From Candidatus Liptonbacteria bacterium (GTDB lineage Bacteria > Patescibacteriota > Minisyncoccia > UBA6257 > 2-01-FULL-56-20), in the NCBI GenBank assembly GCA_016182105.1, contig JACOXZ010000015.1, forward strand, positions 1 to 36,623: DNA of 36,623 bases, written 5' to 3'. Shown here piece after piece: positions 1-7,053 of the stretch (positions within the stretch are counted from its first letter, which is position 1; each line of letters opens with the position of its first letter). A model generated the notes under the pieces. It saw only the letters and a list, made by a program, of their open reading frames with translations, did not search any database and had not been told where the DNA came from. The translations under genes and the position numbers were made by a program.

Positions 1-436
1 TCACCCAGATGCAATAGTCCTTGTCGGCTTTGCGGTCCGAGGTGATGTCGTCAAGGTTATCCCAGTACTTCCAGGCAAGCATCAGGGACTTGATCCGGCC
101 AAAGATTTTCTCCGAGGTCATCCCCTCTGCGACCACAATGAGGCGGTCGAAACCATCTCGTTTCTCCGGAATCCGGAGACTTGAGAAGTCCTTAGCCAAA
201 TCGAAGTGCTTCTTGTAGAAATGCTCCCAGTCCACGATAAGTTCCTGCACGGAAGCATCGGTTTTCGCCGGCGGCATCAGCGCCTTGCGGAGCGCGTGCT
301 TCAGACTCCCCTTTTTGCCGATCCATCCCTGCATGACGTTGGTCGTCATATCGGGTGGTAGACTCTCGATAACCGCGGCGGCAAACTCTTTCATTTGACC
401 GGCGGTCGCTTCTTGGACAGTCTCATGCTTTTTCAT
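1..436 (-). CDS. Accessory paralog family protein, copy 1 (C-terminus beyond window)
   Basis: The frame is open from an ATG at 436 to the window edge (about 145 codons), so the ORF track missed it. From 'HFYKKHFDLAKDFSSLRIPE' through 'FDRLIVVAEGMTSEKIF' to 'TSDRKADKDYCIWV' it matches the copy at 15003-15683 almost residue for residue, and its last part matches the copy at 21383-21880. The first 60 or so residues differ from both. A GAGGAAC Shine-Dalgarno lies just upstream of the ATG, and the leader and promoter are nearly identical to those of the 21880 copy. No signal peptide or membrane segment is visible. Function is unknown; from memory, similar ORFs occur in many copies in parcubacterial genomes. 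The expected missing end is a variable tail closing in A-V-S, as in the other copies. Confidence 0.85.
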   Translation of the reverse strand, partial: MKKHETVQEATAGQMKEFAAAVIESLPPDMTTNVMQGWIGKKGSLKHALRKALMPPAKTDASVQELIVDWEHFYKKHFDLAKDFSSLRIPEKRDGFDRLIVVAEGMTSEKIFGRIKSLMLAWKYWDNLDDITSDRKADKDYCIWV

Positions 437-518
437 GAGCAGTTCCTCTTGTTTTCAAAAGGTTTCCTTCCGCGGCCGGCGTTATTGCCGACCCGCGAGG
501 ATACCTTAACTGCCTATA
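437..518 (-). promoter_or_regulatory. Structured 5' leader shared with the 21880 copy
   Basis: About 80 nt between the promoter and the ATG at 436 are nearly identical to 21881-21962, with only a handful of substitutions. In the transcript, TCCTCGCGG can pair with CCGCGGAAGGA (two-base bulge), giving a stem ahead of the GAGGAAC ribosome-binding site. The conservation exceeds that of the N-terminal coding sequence that follows. This suggests a duplicated expression module or a selected RNA structure. Confidence 0.6.
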
Positions 519-548
519 GTTATAGCATACTTTATGCCAAAAAGTCAA
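519..548 (-). promoter_or_regulatory. Sigma70-type promoter of copy 1
   Basis: On the minus strand TTGACT (-35) and TATAAC (-10) are separated by 18 nt, with TGC in front of the -10 (extended -10). The promoters of the genes starting at 21880 and 21202 have the same architecture and closely similar sequence. The -35 overlaps the stop codon of the remnant frame at 545. Confidence 0.75.
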
Positions 549-657
549 ATGCGGAAAATAGCCCTTATATTCCTTAAAATCTGCCCCGCCATCTCCTCCT
601 CCGAAACCCCTTTAATAATCTCCGCTAATTTTCCATCTGTTTTCTCTGCACCCCCTC
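545..657 (-). pseudogene. Short coding remnant resembling a TatD-type C-terminus
   Basis: The minus strand carries an open frame reading 'GKLAEIIKGVSEEEMAGQIL' then 'RNIRAIFRI', ending at TGA (545-547). It has no start codon of its own and runs back into the palindrome at 658-699. The spacing of residues resembles the end of the intact tatD product upstream ('KKLAEISGVSEDKLKERIL' then 'INTRQVF'), although the nucleotide sequences are clearly diverged. The simplest reading is the tail of a tatD-like or other amidohydrolase gene cut off by insertion of the palindrome-flanked cassette at 658-1334. That origin is inference; chance openness of a short frame cannot be excluded. Confidence 0.4.
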
Positions 658-699
658 CTACTAAAATAATTCTGACGGCCGTCAGAATTATTTTAGTAG
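658..699. repeat. 42-bp perfect palindrome, left border of the PaaX/Cas2-like cassette
   Basis: The two halves, each 21 bp with CTGACGG at the centre-side end, are exact reverse complements. A second copy with the same core CTGACGGCCGTCAG lies at 1291-1334, on the other side of the 195-codon gene. The stop codon of that gene lies inside this palindrome. It could be a transcription terminator stem, an operator, or an element end. Confidence 0.9.
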
Positions 700-1275
700 A
701 TCTTTCAGCATCCCGGACTTCATGATACTAAAAATATCCACGTGAGATAAGAGTTGCTTAGCTCGCAACTCGTCCAAAAATTCTTTTGGGATCTTCCCCT
801 TGCCTAACCAAACGCTTTGCTGCCTTTTTTTAAACCCCATATCGGTAAGAACAGAGCGAAGCCATGCCCGTTTGTGCCGTTCCTTCTCCGGAATATCAAA
901 TATGACAACGTTCCATACCGCACTATGACCTCCGTTTTCGTCTGCCTCTTGGAGCAATGGAGCATACTGCCGCCGACGAAGCAGTTTAAGTTTCGATAAG
1001 CCATGCCTTGTAATGAGCCAGATCGACGACTTCCCCGATTTTTCTTTCTTAATAAAGCCCTCACGCTTCAGGTGGTTTAGCATGGAATAGAAACGTTGTG
1101 ACTCACGATAATCCTCCGCCCAGTCAGTCTTGAAACGTACTGATTTTCCACTTCGAGCTTTACGGTAGGAAGTAGCATAGTCCGATGTCAAAACATCAAG
1201 AAGCGTTGCGCTAGTTTCGGCCTGCGCTTGAAGTATCTCCAGAATTTTCTCAATTATTTTTTGACCATGTGCCAT
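688..1275 (-). CDS. PaaX-like / Cas2-fold transcriptional regulator
   Basis: A 195-residue protein. Residues about 1-110 look like a winged-helix DNA-binding part ('RFYSMLNHLKREGFIKKEK' is the recognition and wing region). Residues about 118-185 have the ferredoxin-like Cas2 fold pattern: 'WNVVIFDIPEKERHKRAWLR' followed by a helix, 'GFKKRQQSVWLG', and a final strand 'HVDIFSIM'. This is the architecture of PaaX-family repressors, whose C-terminal domain is Cas2-like. No CRISPR array or cas1 is visible, so a role in CRISPR adaptation is unlikely. It is a single gene between two near-identical palindromes, one about 15 bp upstream of the ATG and one containing its stop codon. It could autoregulate through the upstream palindrome. 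Specific ligand and targets unknown. Confidence 0.75.
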   Translation of the reverse strand: MAHGQKIIEKILEILQAQAETSATLLDVLTSDYATSYRKARSGKSVRFKTDWAEDYRESQRFYSMLNHLKREGFIKKEKSGKSSIWLITRHGLSKLKLLRRRQYAPLLQEADENGGHSAVWNVVIFDIPEKERHKRAWLRSVLTDMGFKKRQQSVWLGKGKIPKEFLDELRAKQLLSHVDIFSIMKSGMLKDLLK

Positions 1276-1290
1276 GTTTCTTCGTCTAGT

Positions 1291-1334
1291 TACACTAAAA
1301 TTATTCTGACGGCCGTCAGGATAATTTTAGTGTA
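1291..1334. repeat. Near-perfect palindrome, right border of the cassette
   Basis: Two 22-bp arms match at all but one position and share the CTGACGGCCGTCAG core and TAAAAT/ATTTTA flanks of the palindrome at 658-699. It lies just upstream of the PaaX/Cas2-like start codon and about 10 bp after the tatD stop, so it could serve as an operator for that gene, a terminator for tatD, or the end of a mobile unit. Confidence 0.9.
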
Positions 1335-1343
1335 GAACCACTG

Positions 1344-2186
1344 CTATGGCAAGCTGAAAACCTGGCGCGTATTGATGAGAATACGCTCTTTTAGTTTATC
1401 TTCAGAAACTCCGCTTATTTCTGCAAGTTTTTTGACCACTTCTACGACATACGCCGGCTCGTTGCGTTTGCCGCGGTAAGGGACGGGGGCAACGTACGGC
1501 GCATCGGTCTCCGATAAAATCCGATCCATCGGTATCATTTTGATTATTTCGTCGTAATCTCGGGTAAAAGTAATCACCCCGCCGAAAGTGAAATAAAATC
1601 CCATTTTGATAAGCTCTTTGGCGTCGTCTTTGGTGCCGGTGAAGAAGTGGGTGATGCTAGTTTGTAGCGAGTAGTGGGTAGTTTGTAGAATTTCAATAAG
1701 ATCGCTAAAGGCGTTGCGGCAGTGGATCATAAGCGGTTTTTTTACTTCTTTGGCCAACTCGATTTGTTTCAAAAAAGCTTCTTTCTGCTTATTTTTTGCC
1801 TCTTCATCATTAACTCGAAAATAATCGAGTCCACATTCCCCTATCGCGACGACCTTGGGATCAAGCGCGAGCTTTTTATACGCCTCATAATCAAACTCTT
1901 CCCCGCGGCTTGAAAAACCTTTCGCGGCTTCCCCACCTCCTAACTCGTCTGTATCGTGGAACGACTTGCTCGTATGAATAGGGTGCAAACCAATAGTCGC
2001 AGAGAGGCCTGGGTATTTATGCGCGAGCTCGATTGCGGCTCTTGATGTATCAATCTGGGTCCCAACATTCACCATCGCCACACCGGCCGCCCGAGCGCGC
2101 TCGATTACCGCTTCGCGATCGTGGTCGAAGGCGGCGAACTGGACATGAGTATGGACGTCGAAGAATCTTGGCGTCGACTCTTGCAT
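1344..2186 (-). CDS. tatD: TatD family metal-dependent DNase/hydrolase
   Basis: A 280-residue TIM-barrel amidohydrolase of the TatD family, expected to use two metal ions for 3'-5' DNase or related hydrolase activity in the cytoplasm. Visible family motifs in order: 'DVHTHVQF' (metal-binding HxH), 'TIGLHP', 'AIGECGLDY', 'LMIHCRNAF', 'ITHFFTGT' and 'LSETDAPYVAP'. Length is slightly above the usual 255-265 because of an extra acidic/glycine-rich loop after 'LHPIHTS' and a short insertion 'LQTTHYSLQTS' encoded by a low-complexity repeat. The ATG overlaps the metG stop (TAATG), so the two are translationally coupled; pairing of metG with tatD is common in bacteria. It is the last gene of a minus-strand run before the palindrome cassette. 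Confidence 0.93.
   Translation of the reverse strand: MQESTPRFFDVHTHVQFAAFDHDREAVIERARAAGVAMVNVGTQIDTSRAAIELAHKYPGLSATIGLHPIHTSKSFHDTDELGGGEAAKGFSSRGEEFDYEAYKKLALDPKVVAIGECGLDYFRVNDEEAKNKQKEAFLKQIELAKEVKKPLMIHCRNAFSDLIEILQTTHYSLQTSITHFFTGTKDDAKELIKMGFYFTFGGVITFTRDYDEIIKMIPMDRILSETDAPYVAPVPYRGKRNEPAYVVEVVKKLAEISGVSEDKLKERILINTRQVFSLP
1657..1690. repeat. Low-complexity in-frame repeat inside tatD
   Basis: The coding strand reads CTACAAACTA, CCCACTACTCG, CTACAAACTA: a duplicated decamer around a spacer. It encodes 'LQTTHYSLQTS', between the conserved 'IHCRNAFSDLIEI' and 'ITHFFTG' segments where other TatD proteins have only a short link. It resembles the CTACAAGTTACAAG tracts next to the accessory gene terminators at about 14990 and 21365. 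Confidence 0.6.
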
Positions 2187-3649
2187 TATAAGAGGCGGGG
2201 AAACAAAACCTCGCCTTTTTTTATTTCCAGAGTTTCTTCGGAAAGCCAGACTATATTTTGAGTGATTTTTTCGGCGGTTTTGGGCAGAAATGGTGAAAGA
2301 GCAGCAGATATATTGTCTAGAATAACGATCAAATTCAAGATCGCTTTCTTTTTTAGACCTTGATCCTTAATAGCCCAAACTTCATTTTTATTCACGTAAA
2401 AATCGCCAAAAGCGACTAAAGCCATTATCGCCTGCATAGCCTCGTTCAGCTTAAAACTATTTATTTTCTCTTCCACGGTTTTTTTTGTGAAATCAATTTT
2501 TTCCCTGACTTCAGCTTCAATATCTTTGAAGTCTGCGTTAAATTCCCCAAGCTGGAGCCCCAAGGTCAAAACCCTTGAGGCAAAATTTCCGAGGCCGTTT
2601 GCGAGATCGCTCTCGTAAACATCCTTGAATCGCTCCAAGCTAAAATCGCCGTCAGCACTCGAAGGAATCTCTTTTAATAGATAGTAGCGGAGCGGCTCAG
2701 CGCCGTATTTTTTTGAGAGCTCCACTGGATCAACAATGTTGCCCACGGTCTTGGACATTTTCCTGCCCTGAACCGTGATAAAGCCATGCGCAAAAATGCT
2801 TTTGGGAAGCGGGAGGCCGGCGGAAAGAAGCATCCCCGGCCAAATCCCCGCATGAAAGCGGAGAATGTCTTTGCCGATCAAGTGGACTTCGGCCGGCCAC
2901 CACTTCAAAAATTCTTGATCCGGGTAGTCGAGAGCTGAAAGATAATTGGTCAAAGCGTCAGCCCAAACATAAATAGTGTGAGTGTCATCCTCGGGAACTG
3001 GAATCCCCCATTCCAAATCCTTTCGCGGACGCGAGAAGCTCACATCCTCGAGACCTTCCCCTTGAATTAAAGAGAGAATTTCATTGCGCCGGCCTTCCGG
3101 GAGGATCAGAAGCTCGCCGCTCTTAATTAGGCTGCCGATTTTTGAAGAATACTTGGAGAGCCGGAAAAAATAATTTTCCTCTTCGATCACCTCCGGCTTA
3201 ACTTGGTGATCACGGCAGAGCCCGTCTTCCAAATCTTTCTCCGTTATAAATGCTTCGTGGCCGACGCAGTAAAGACCTCTGTATTTCTTTTTATAAATAT
3301 CGCCGGAGGAGACGAGTTTCTGCCAAATCGCTCTTACCGCCGGATAGTGCCGTTTCTCATCGGTCGTTCGAATAAAATCATCATAGGAGAGATTAAAAAT
3401 ATCTTTGAGCTGTTTGAATTTCTCGGCCATCATATCCACGAACTCGCGAGGGTTCATCCCCGCCGCCTCGGCCGCTCTTTTCACTTTTACTCCATGCTCG
3501 TCAGTGCCAGAGAGAAATAAAACCTCTTCACCCTTCAAACGATGGAATCTCGCAATTACGTCAGCCTGGATTTTTTCCAAAACATGCCCCAAGTGCGGCT
3601 CGGCATTCACGTAATCGAGCGCGGTAGTGATATAAAACTTTTTTCCCAT
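2186..3649 (-). CDS. metG: Methionyl-tRNA synthetase
   Basis: A 487-residue class I synthetase charging tRNA-Met, without a C-terminal EMAP-like dimerisation domain. The HIGH signature is 'HLGH' at residues 19-22 and the KMSKS loop is 'KMSKT' near residue 295. 'SGTDEHGVKVKRAA' and 'VWADALTNYLSAL' are typical MetRS segments. In the connective domain the usual zinc-knuckle cysteines are altered: 'YCVGHEAF' and 'LCRDH' have CxxH spacing rather than two CxxC pairs. It lies 11 nt downstream of the M16 peptidase stop and overlaps tatD by one base, so it is cotranscribed with both. Confidence 0.97.
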   Translation of the reverse strand: MGKKFYITTALDYVNAEPHLGHVLEKIQADVIARFHRLKGEEVLFLSGTDEHGVKVKRAAEAAGMNPREFVDMMAEKFKQLKDIFNLSYDDFIRTTDEKRHYPAVRAIWQKLVSSGDIYKKKYRGLYCVGHEAFITEKDLEDGLCRDHQVKPEVIEEENYFFRLSKYSSKIGSLIKSGELLILPEGRRNEILSLIQGEGLEDVSFSRPRKDLEWGIPVPEDDTHTIYVWADALTNYLSALDYPDQEFLKWWPAEVHLIGKDILRFHAGIWPGMLLSAGLPLPKSIFAHGFITVQGRKMSKTVGNIVDPVELSKKYGAEPLRYYLLKEIPSSADGDFSLERFKDVYESDLANGLGNFASRVLTLGLQLGEFNADFKDIEAEVREKIDFTKKTVEEKINSFKLNEAMQAIMALVAFGDFYVNKNEVWAIKDQGLKKKAILNLIVILDNISAALSPFLPKTAEKITQNIVWLSEETLEIKKGEVLFPRLL

Positions 3650-3660
3650 AAACCCTTGTC

Positions 3661-4932
3661 TTAAAACTTCAAGATTTTTTTGAAAGAGGCTTCGTTTTTG
3701 TAGGGACCGATTACAGCGAGATTCAACTTTTCATCCCTGAAAATCGCTCGGGCCGTCTCTTTCAAGTCTTCGGTTTTCACAGCCTGGACTTTCTTAATCA
3801 ATCGATCGGGAGTCACAATTTCTTTGGTCAAAATCTCCTGACTGCCATAAAAGCTGGCGAGTTCATCCGAGGTTTCAAGGCCTAGAATAATACTGCCGAT
3901 TAGGTGGTCTTTTGATTTCTGAAGCTCGGAGGCAGGCACTAATTCTTCTTTAACTCGGGAGAGCTCTTCTAGAATCGCCTTCACTACTTTTTCGATTTTG
4001 GCGTGATCAACTCCTGCCGAAACTCCAAAATAGCCGTGATCAAGAAGCAGATCGCATCCGGCTCGAATATAATAAGCCGCTCCTAATTCTTCACGGACGC
4101 GGTGAAAGAGCCGCGAGCTCATTCCGCCGCCTAAAACATCAGCTAAAACCTGGATGATATAGCGCCGCTTATCGAAAATATCAAAAGCCCTTGTCCCTAA
4201 AACCAGATGGGTCTGGTCTGACTCTTTAAACTTCAAAATAGACTGTGGGCGTGATTGGCTCTCGCTAGTCGTAGGCTTCACGGAAGTCGAACGGCGAGGC
4301 AGATGACTAAAAAGATTTCGTACTTCTCCTTCTATCTTTTTTTCATTAAAACTACCGGCAACGACAATGATGGTGGCTCCGGCTACATAACGATGATTGC
4401 GGTATTTGATAAAGTCTCCCTGGCTTAAATTCCTGATTACTTCCTTGCTGCCGGCGATATCCCAGCCAGCTGGCTGGTTGCCGTAAAGAAGAGAAGAAAA
4501 AAGATCATGGATTTTTCTTGAAGGCGTGTCTTCATAAAGATTGATCTCTTCGATTATCACGCCCCGCTCTTTTTCAATTTCGTCCTTTTCAAAAATCGGA
4601 TTTAAATAGAGATCCGAAACCAGCTCGAGAACCTGCGTGAGCTTGTGGCTTTGGGCTTTGGCCCAATAACCGGTATATTCGTAACTCGTAAAAGCGTTGT
4701 ACTCGGCTCCAAGACTATCAAGTTCGGAGGCAATCATGCCGGGCTTTGGACGTTTCGCCGTACCCTTAAAAACCAAATGTTCTAAAAAATGGGAAAGGCC
4801 GTTTATGTTTTTGGTTTCGTACTCCGACCCAGCCTCGACCAAAATCAGGACAGTCGTCGCCAAACTCTTCGGCTGGGGCACGAGGAGCACCCGTAAACCG
4901 TTAGATAAAGTTAGTTTTCGATAATCACTCAT
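3661..4932 (-). CDS. M16 family zinc peptidase (processing peptidase-like)
   Basis: A 423-residue insulinase/mitochondrial-processing-peptidase type protease. The inverted zinc motif HxxEH is present as 'HFLEHLVFKG' near residue 47-56, with the distal glutamate in 'ERGVIIEEINLYED'. The inactive-like second domain follows ('GGGMSSRLFHRVREELGAAY' is the usual substrate-contact segment). No signal peptide is seen, so it is probably cytoplasmic. The ATG is directly adjacent to the stop of the lytic transglycosylase gene, giving a tight operon. Bacterial members are usually single-chain homodimers of this length; the substrate is unknown. Confidence 0.92.
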   Translation of the reverse strand: MSDYRKLTLSNGLRVLLVPQPKSLATTVLILVEAGSEYETKNINGLSHFLEHLVFKGTAKRPKPGMIASELDSLGAEYNAFTSYEYTGYWAKAQSHKLTQVLELVSDLYLNPIFEKDEIEKERGVIIEEINLYEDTPSRKIHDLFSSLLYGNQPAGWDIAGSKEVIRNLSQGDFIKYRNHRYVAGATIIVVAGSFNEKKIEGEVRNLFSHLPRRSTSVKPTTSESQSRPQSILKFKESDQTHLVLGTRAFDIFDKRRYIIQVLADVLGGGMSSRLFHRVREELGAAYYIRAGCDLLLDHGYFGVSAGVDHAKIEKVVKAILEELSRVKEELVPASELQKSKDHLIGSIILGLETSDELASFYGSQEILTKEIVTPDRLIKKVQAVKTEDLKETARAIFRDEKLNLAVIGPYKNEASFKKILKF

Positions 4933-6348
4933 TTAACTCAAGATTGCTCGGATATCCTCCTCGAATCGCGCGGCCTGCTCGACAACTTTTCGACCGTAGA
5001 CACTCGTGCAAGTATAGCGGTTCCACCTTGTCCCGCAATAGTACTTCGCCGCCGCGTTCCTCTCGTTTTGGGCTGCGCCCGCGTCTCGCAAGTAAAGCGC
5101 GGCAGCCACAAAAGCATCAGCGTTATTCCAAGGGTTAGCGGGAGTTCGGCCAGTGATCTTCGTGATAGCTCCTTCATAAAGACGCCAAGTGGAAGGAATA
5201 AATTGAGCCGGCCCCATGGCGCCTCCGTAGACGCCGTCGGCGTTGGGACAAGAGATGTTCACCGAATCAGGGTTGATATTCAAGGCCTGAGTAATTTCCA
5301 AGAAAATCTTCTGATTTGAAGGGCTCATAGCGGTTTTATAGCTGCAGCGGCCGACATTTCTGCCTAAAGCTGATTCGCGGTCTAAAACAGCAAGAATCAA
5401 GGCAGGCCGGACGCCTGTGGCGCCCCCGGCCAATTTGGCGTACTCATAAGCTTCAGCGAAACTCAATTCACCGCCGCCCAAAAGTTCGAAGATACGGCTC
5501 CGAATTTGAGCCGCGGTCTCTTTGGTTTGCTTCAGTATTGCTTGATACTTCGATTCTTGACCTTTAGTAATTGCGAGAAGGTCATTCTTTTCTTTTCTTA
5601 CGGCATCGGTTTCACTTTTTTGAGCAGCCTGGTAAGCCCGAATGGTTACGGCGTCGGTCCGCGCAAGGGCAAGTTGGGTTTTTTCCTCGGTCAATTGATC
5701 TCGAAAGTCTGTAATCTTGACAATGGTCTCACGGACATTGCCCTGAAGAAGAATAATGTTGTTCAAGTCGCTAAAGAAATCAGAAAGTCTGGGATTCTTC
5801 AAGAAGACTTCGATCAAACTAACCTGTTCATTCTCGTAAAGATTTCTTAGGAGACTCGCCAAAACTTGCTTGTTGCTATCTATATTATTCTCGGTAACTT
5901 CAATTTTTCCTTGGGTCTCGCCGATTTTTCTGTCAAGATCGGCAAGCGTTAAGTTAATGGCTTTGATCTGAAGATTCAACTTCGAAATTTTATTATTTAA
6001 CTTGGCAACTTCATTTTTCAAACTCTTTCCTTGTTTTTGATAACTTAAGATCTGACTCTCATACTGGCTAATCTGATTTTCCAAATCGCGGAGCTGATTT
6101 TCTAGATTTTTTCTTTCCTCATCGCTTGTGGGATTCGCGGCCAAGGTCGGCCTCGTAGGCGCCGTAACCGAACCGAAGATGAGGCTGAGTATAGCAAAAG
6201 TTATGAAAAAGACCTTAATTAGCTTCGCAAACGGCAGCTCGTACCTCTTTCTGTAGCCCAGGTTTAAAAGCGGCGTCGGCTCTCGATAGACGCTCTGTCC
6301 ACGAATCTTAATATCTTCTAAAACTTTCGGTTTTAAAAGATTCTGCAT
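4933..6348 (-). CDS. Coiled-coil protein with lytic transglycosylase domain
   Basis: A 471-residue envelope protein. A basic N-terminus is followed by a membrane segment or uncleaved signal ('VFFITFAILSLIFGSV', about residues 46-61). Residues about 75-290 are a long coiled coil of the CwlO/EnvC/FtsX-partner type. The C-terminal part (about 310-471) matches a soluble lytic transglycosylase (MltB/SLT-2 like): 'AVLDRESALGRNVG' carries the likely catalytic Glu, and 'YGGAMGPAQFIPSTW' is the diagnostic motif. Coupling a coiled coil to a murein-cleaving domain suggests a regulated peptidoglycan hydrolase acting outside the membrane, perhaps in division. It follows rplY by 10 nt. Confidence 0.88.
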   Translation of the reverse strand: MQNLLKPKVLEDIKIRGQSVYREPTPLLNLGYRKRYELPFAKLIKVFFITFAILSLIFGSVTAPTRPTLAANPTSDEERKNLENQLRDLENQISQYESQILSYQKQGKSLKNEVAKLNNKISKLNLQIKAINLTLADLDRKIGETQGKIEVTENNIDSNKQVLASLLRNLYENEQVSLIEVFLKNPRLSDFFSDLNNIILLQGNVRETIVKITDFRDQLTEEKTQLALARTDAVTIRAYQAAQKSETDAVRKEKNDLLAITKGQESKYQAILKQTKETAAQIRSRIFELLGGGELSFAEAYEYAKLAGGATGVRPALILAVLDRESALGRNVGRCSYKTAMSPSNQKIFLEITQALNINPDSVNISCPNADGVYGGAMGPAQFIPSTWRLYEGAITKITGRTPANPWNNADAFVAAALYLRDAGAAQNERNAAAKYYCGTRWNRYTCTSVYGRKVVEQAARFEEDIRAILS

Positions 6349-6358
6349 AAATTAGGAT

Positions 6359-7009
6359 TTATTCGGTCTTCTTGGTTTTTTCGGCAGATCTTTCGGCTTT
6401 TTTCTCTTCGACTTCAACCTTTATGGCCGTAACATCTGGGACTGCTTCTATTTTCTCCTCTTCCACAAGATGCTCGGTCACAGTCACTATCACCGTCTGC
6501 GGATCAGCTAAAATTCTAACCTTGGGAGAGACTTTGAGATCTTTCACATAAAAACTCTTATTTAAATCATCCAAGCCCTCAAGACTCAATGTAAAACGGT
6601 GAGGCAGATCGCCGGGCAGAGCCTCAACTTCAATCTCGGAGACGGCCTTGTTTAACACGCCTCCTTTAGATTTCTGAGCCGGGGCTTCGCCCGTAAATTC
6701 AATCTGAATCTTGGCTTTGATTTTTTCATCAAACCTAACTTCGTAGAAATCAACATGATCTATTTCCCCGCTTATATAATTAGTTTTAATCTCGTGGATT
6801 AAGACCGGCTTTTTTTCATCGTGAATCAGGAGATTCACTATCGTATTTTCGCCTGCCTCTTTAAAAACCTTTAGGAATTCGCGGGCGGAAACAGCGAGGT
6901 GAAGATTTTTTACGCCATGACCGTAAAGCTCGGCTGGAATGAGGCCTTCACGCCGCAGGCTTTTTGAAATCTTCCCCAATTTTTCTCTTGTCTCTACTAC
7001 TAAATCCAT
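6359..7009 (-). CDS. rplY: Ribosomal protein bL25 (long CTC/TL5 form)
   Basis: A 216-residue two-domain bL25 of the general-stress CTC type, which binds 5S rRNA in the large subunit. The N-terminal domain 'RREGLIPAELYGHGVKNLHL' and the beta-rich C-terminal domain ('VEALPGDLPHRFTLSLEGLD') are both recognisable, followed by a charged tail rich in Glu and Lys. It lies 44 nt after lepA. The sequence upstream (TACTAT or ACTATT within about 10 nt of the ATG, a TTGCGA-like -35) could be a promoter for a near-leaderless transcript, but read-through from lepA is equally possible. Confidence 0.95.
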   Translation of the reverse strand: MDLVVETREKLGKISKSLRREGLIPAELYGHGVKNLHLAVSAREFLKVFKEAGENTIVNLLIHDEKKPVLIHEIKTNYISGEIDHVDFYEVRFDEKIKAKIQIEFTGEAPAQKSKGGVLNKAVSEIEVEALPGDLPHRFTLSLEGLDDLNKSFYVKDLKVSPKVRILADPQTVIVTVTEHLVEEEKIEAVPDVTAIKVEVEEKKAERSAEKTKKTE

Positions 7010-7053
7010 ATGTTATCTAATAGTAACAGAAATTCCGCTCTTCGCAAGAAAAA

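Noticed and set aside
688-1275. Calling this gene a CRISPR-associated Cas2 nuclease
   Set aside because: The Cas2-like part is C-terminal to a winged-helix part as in PaaX regulators, and no cas1, other cas gene or repeat-spacer array is visible in the window.
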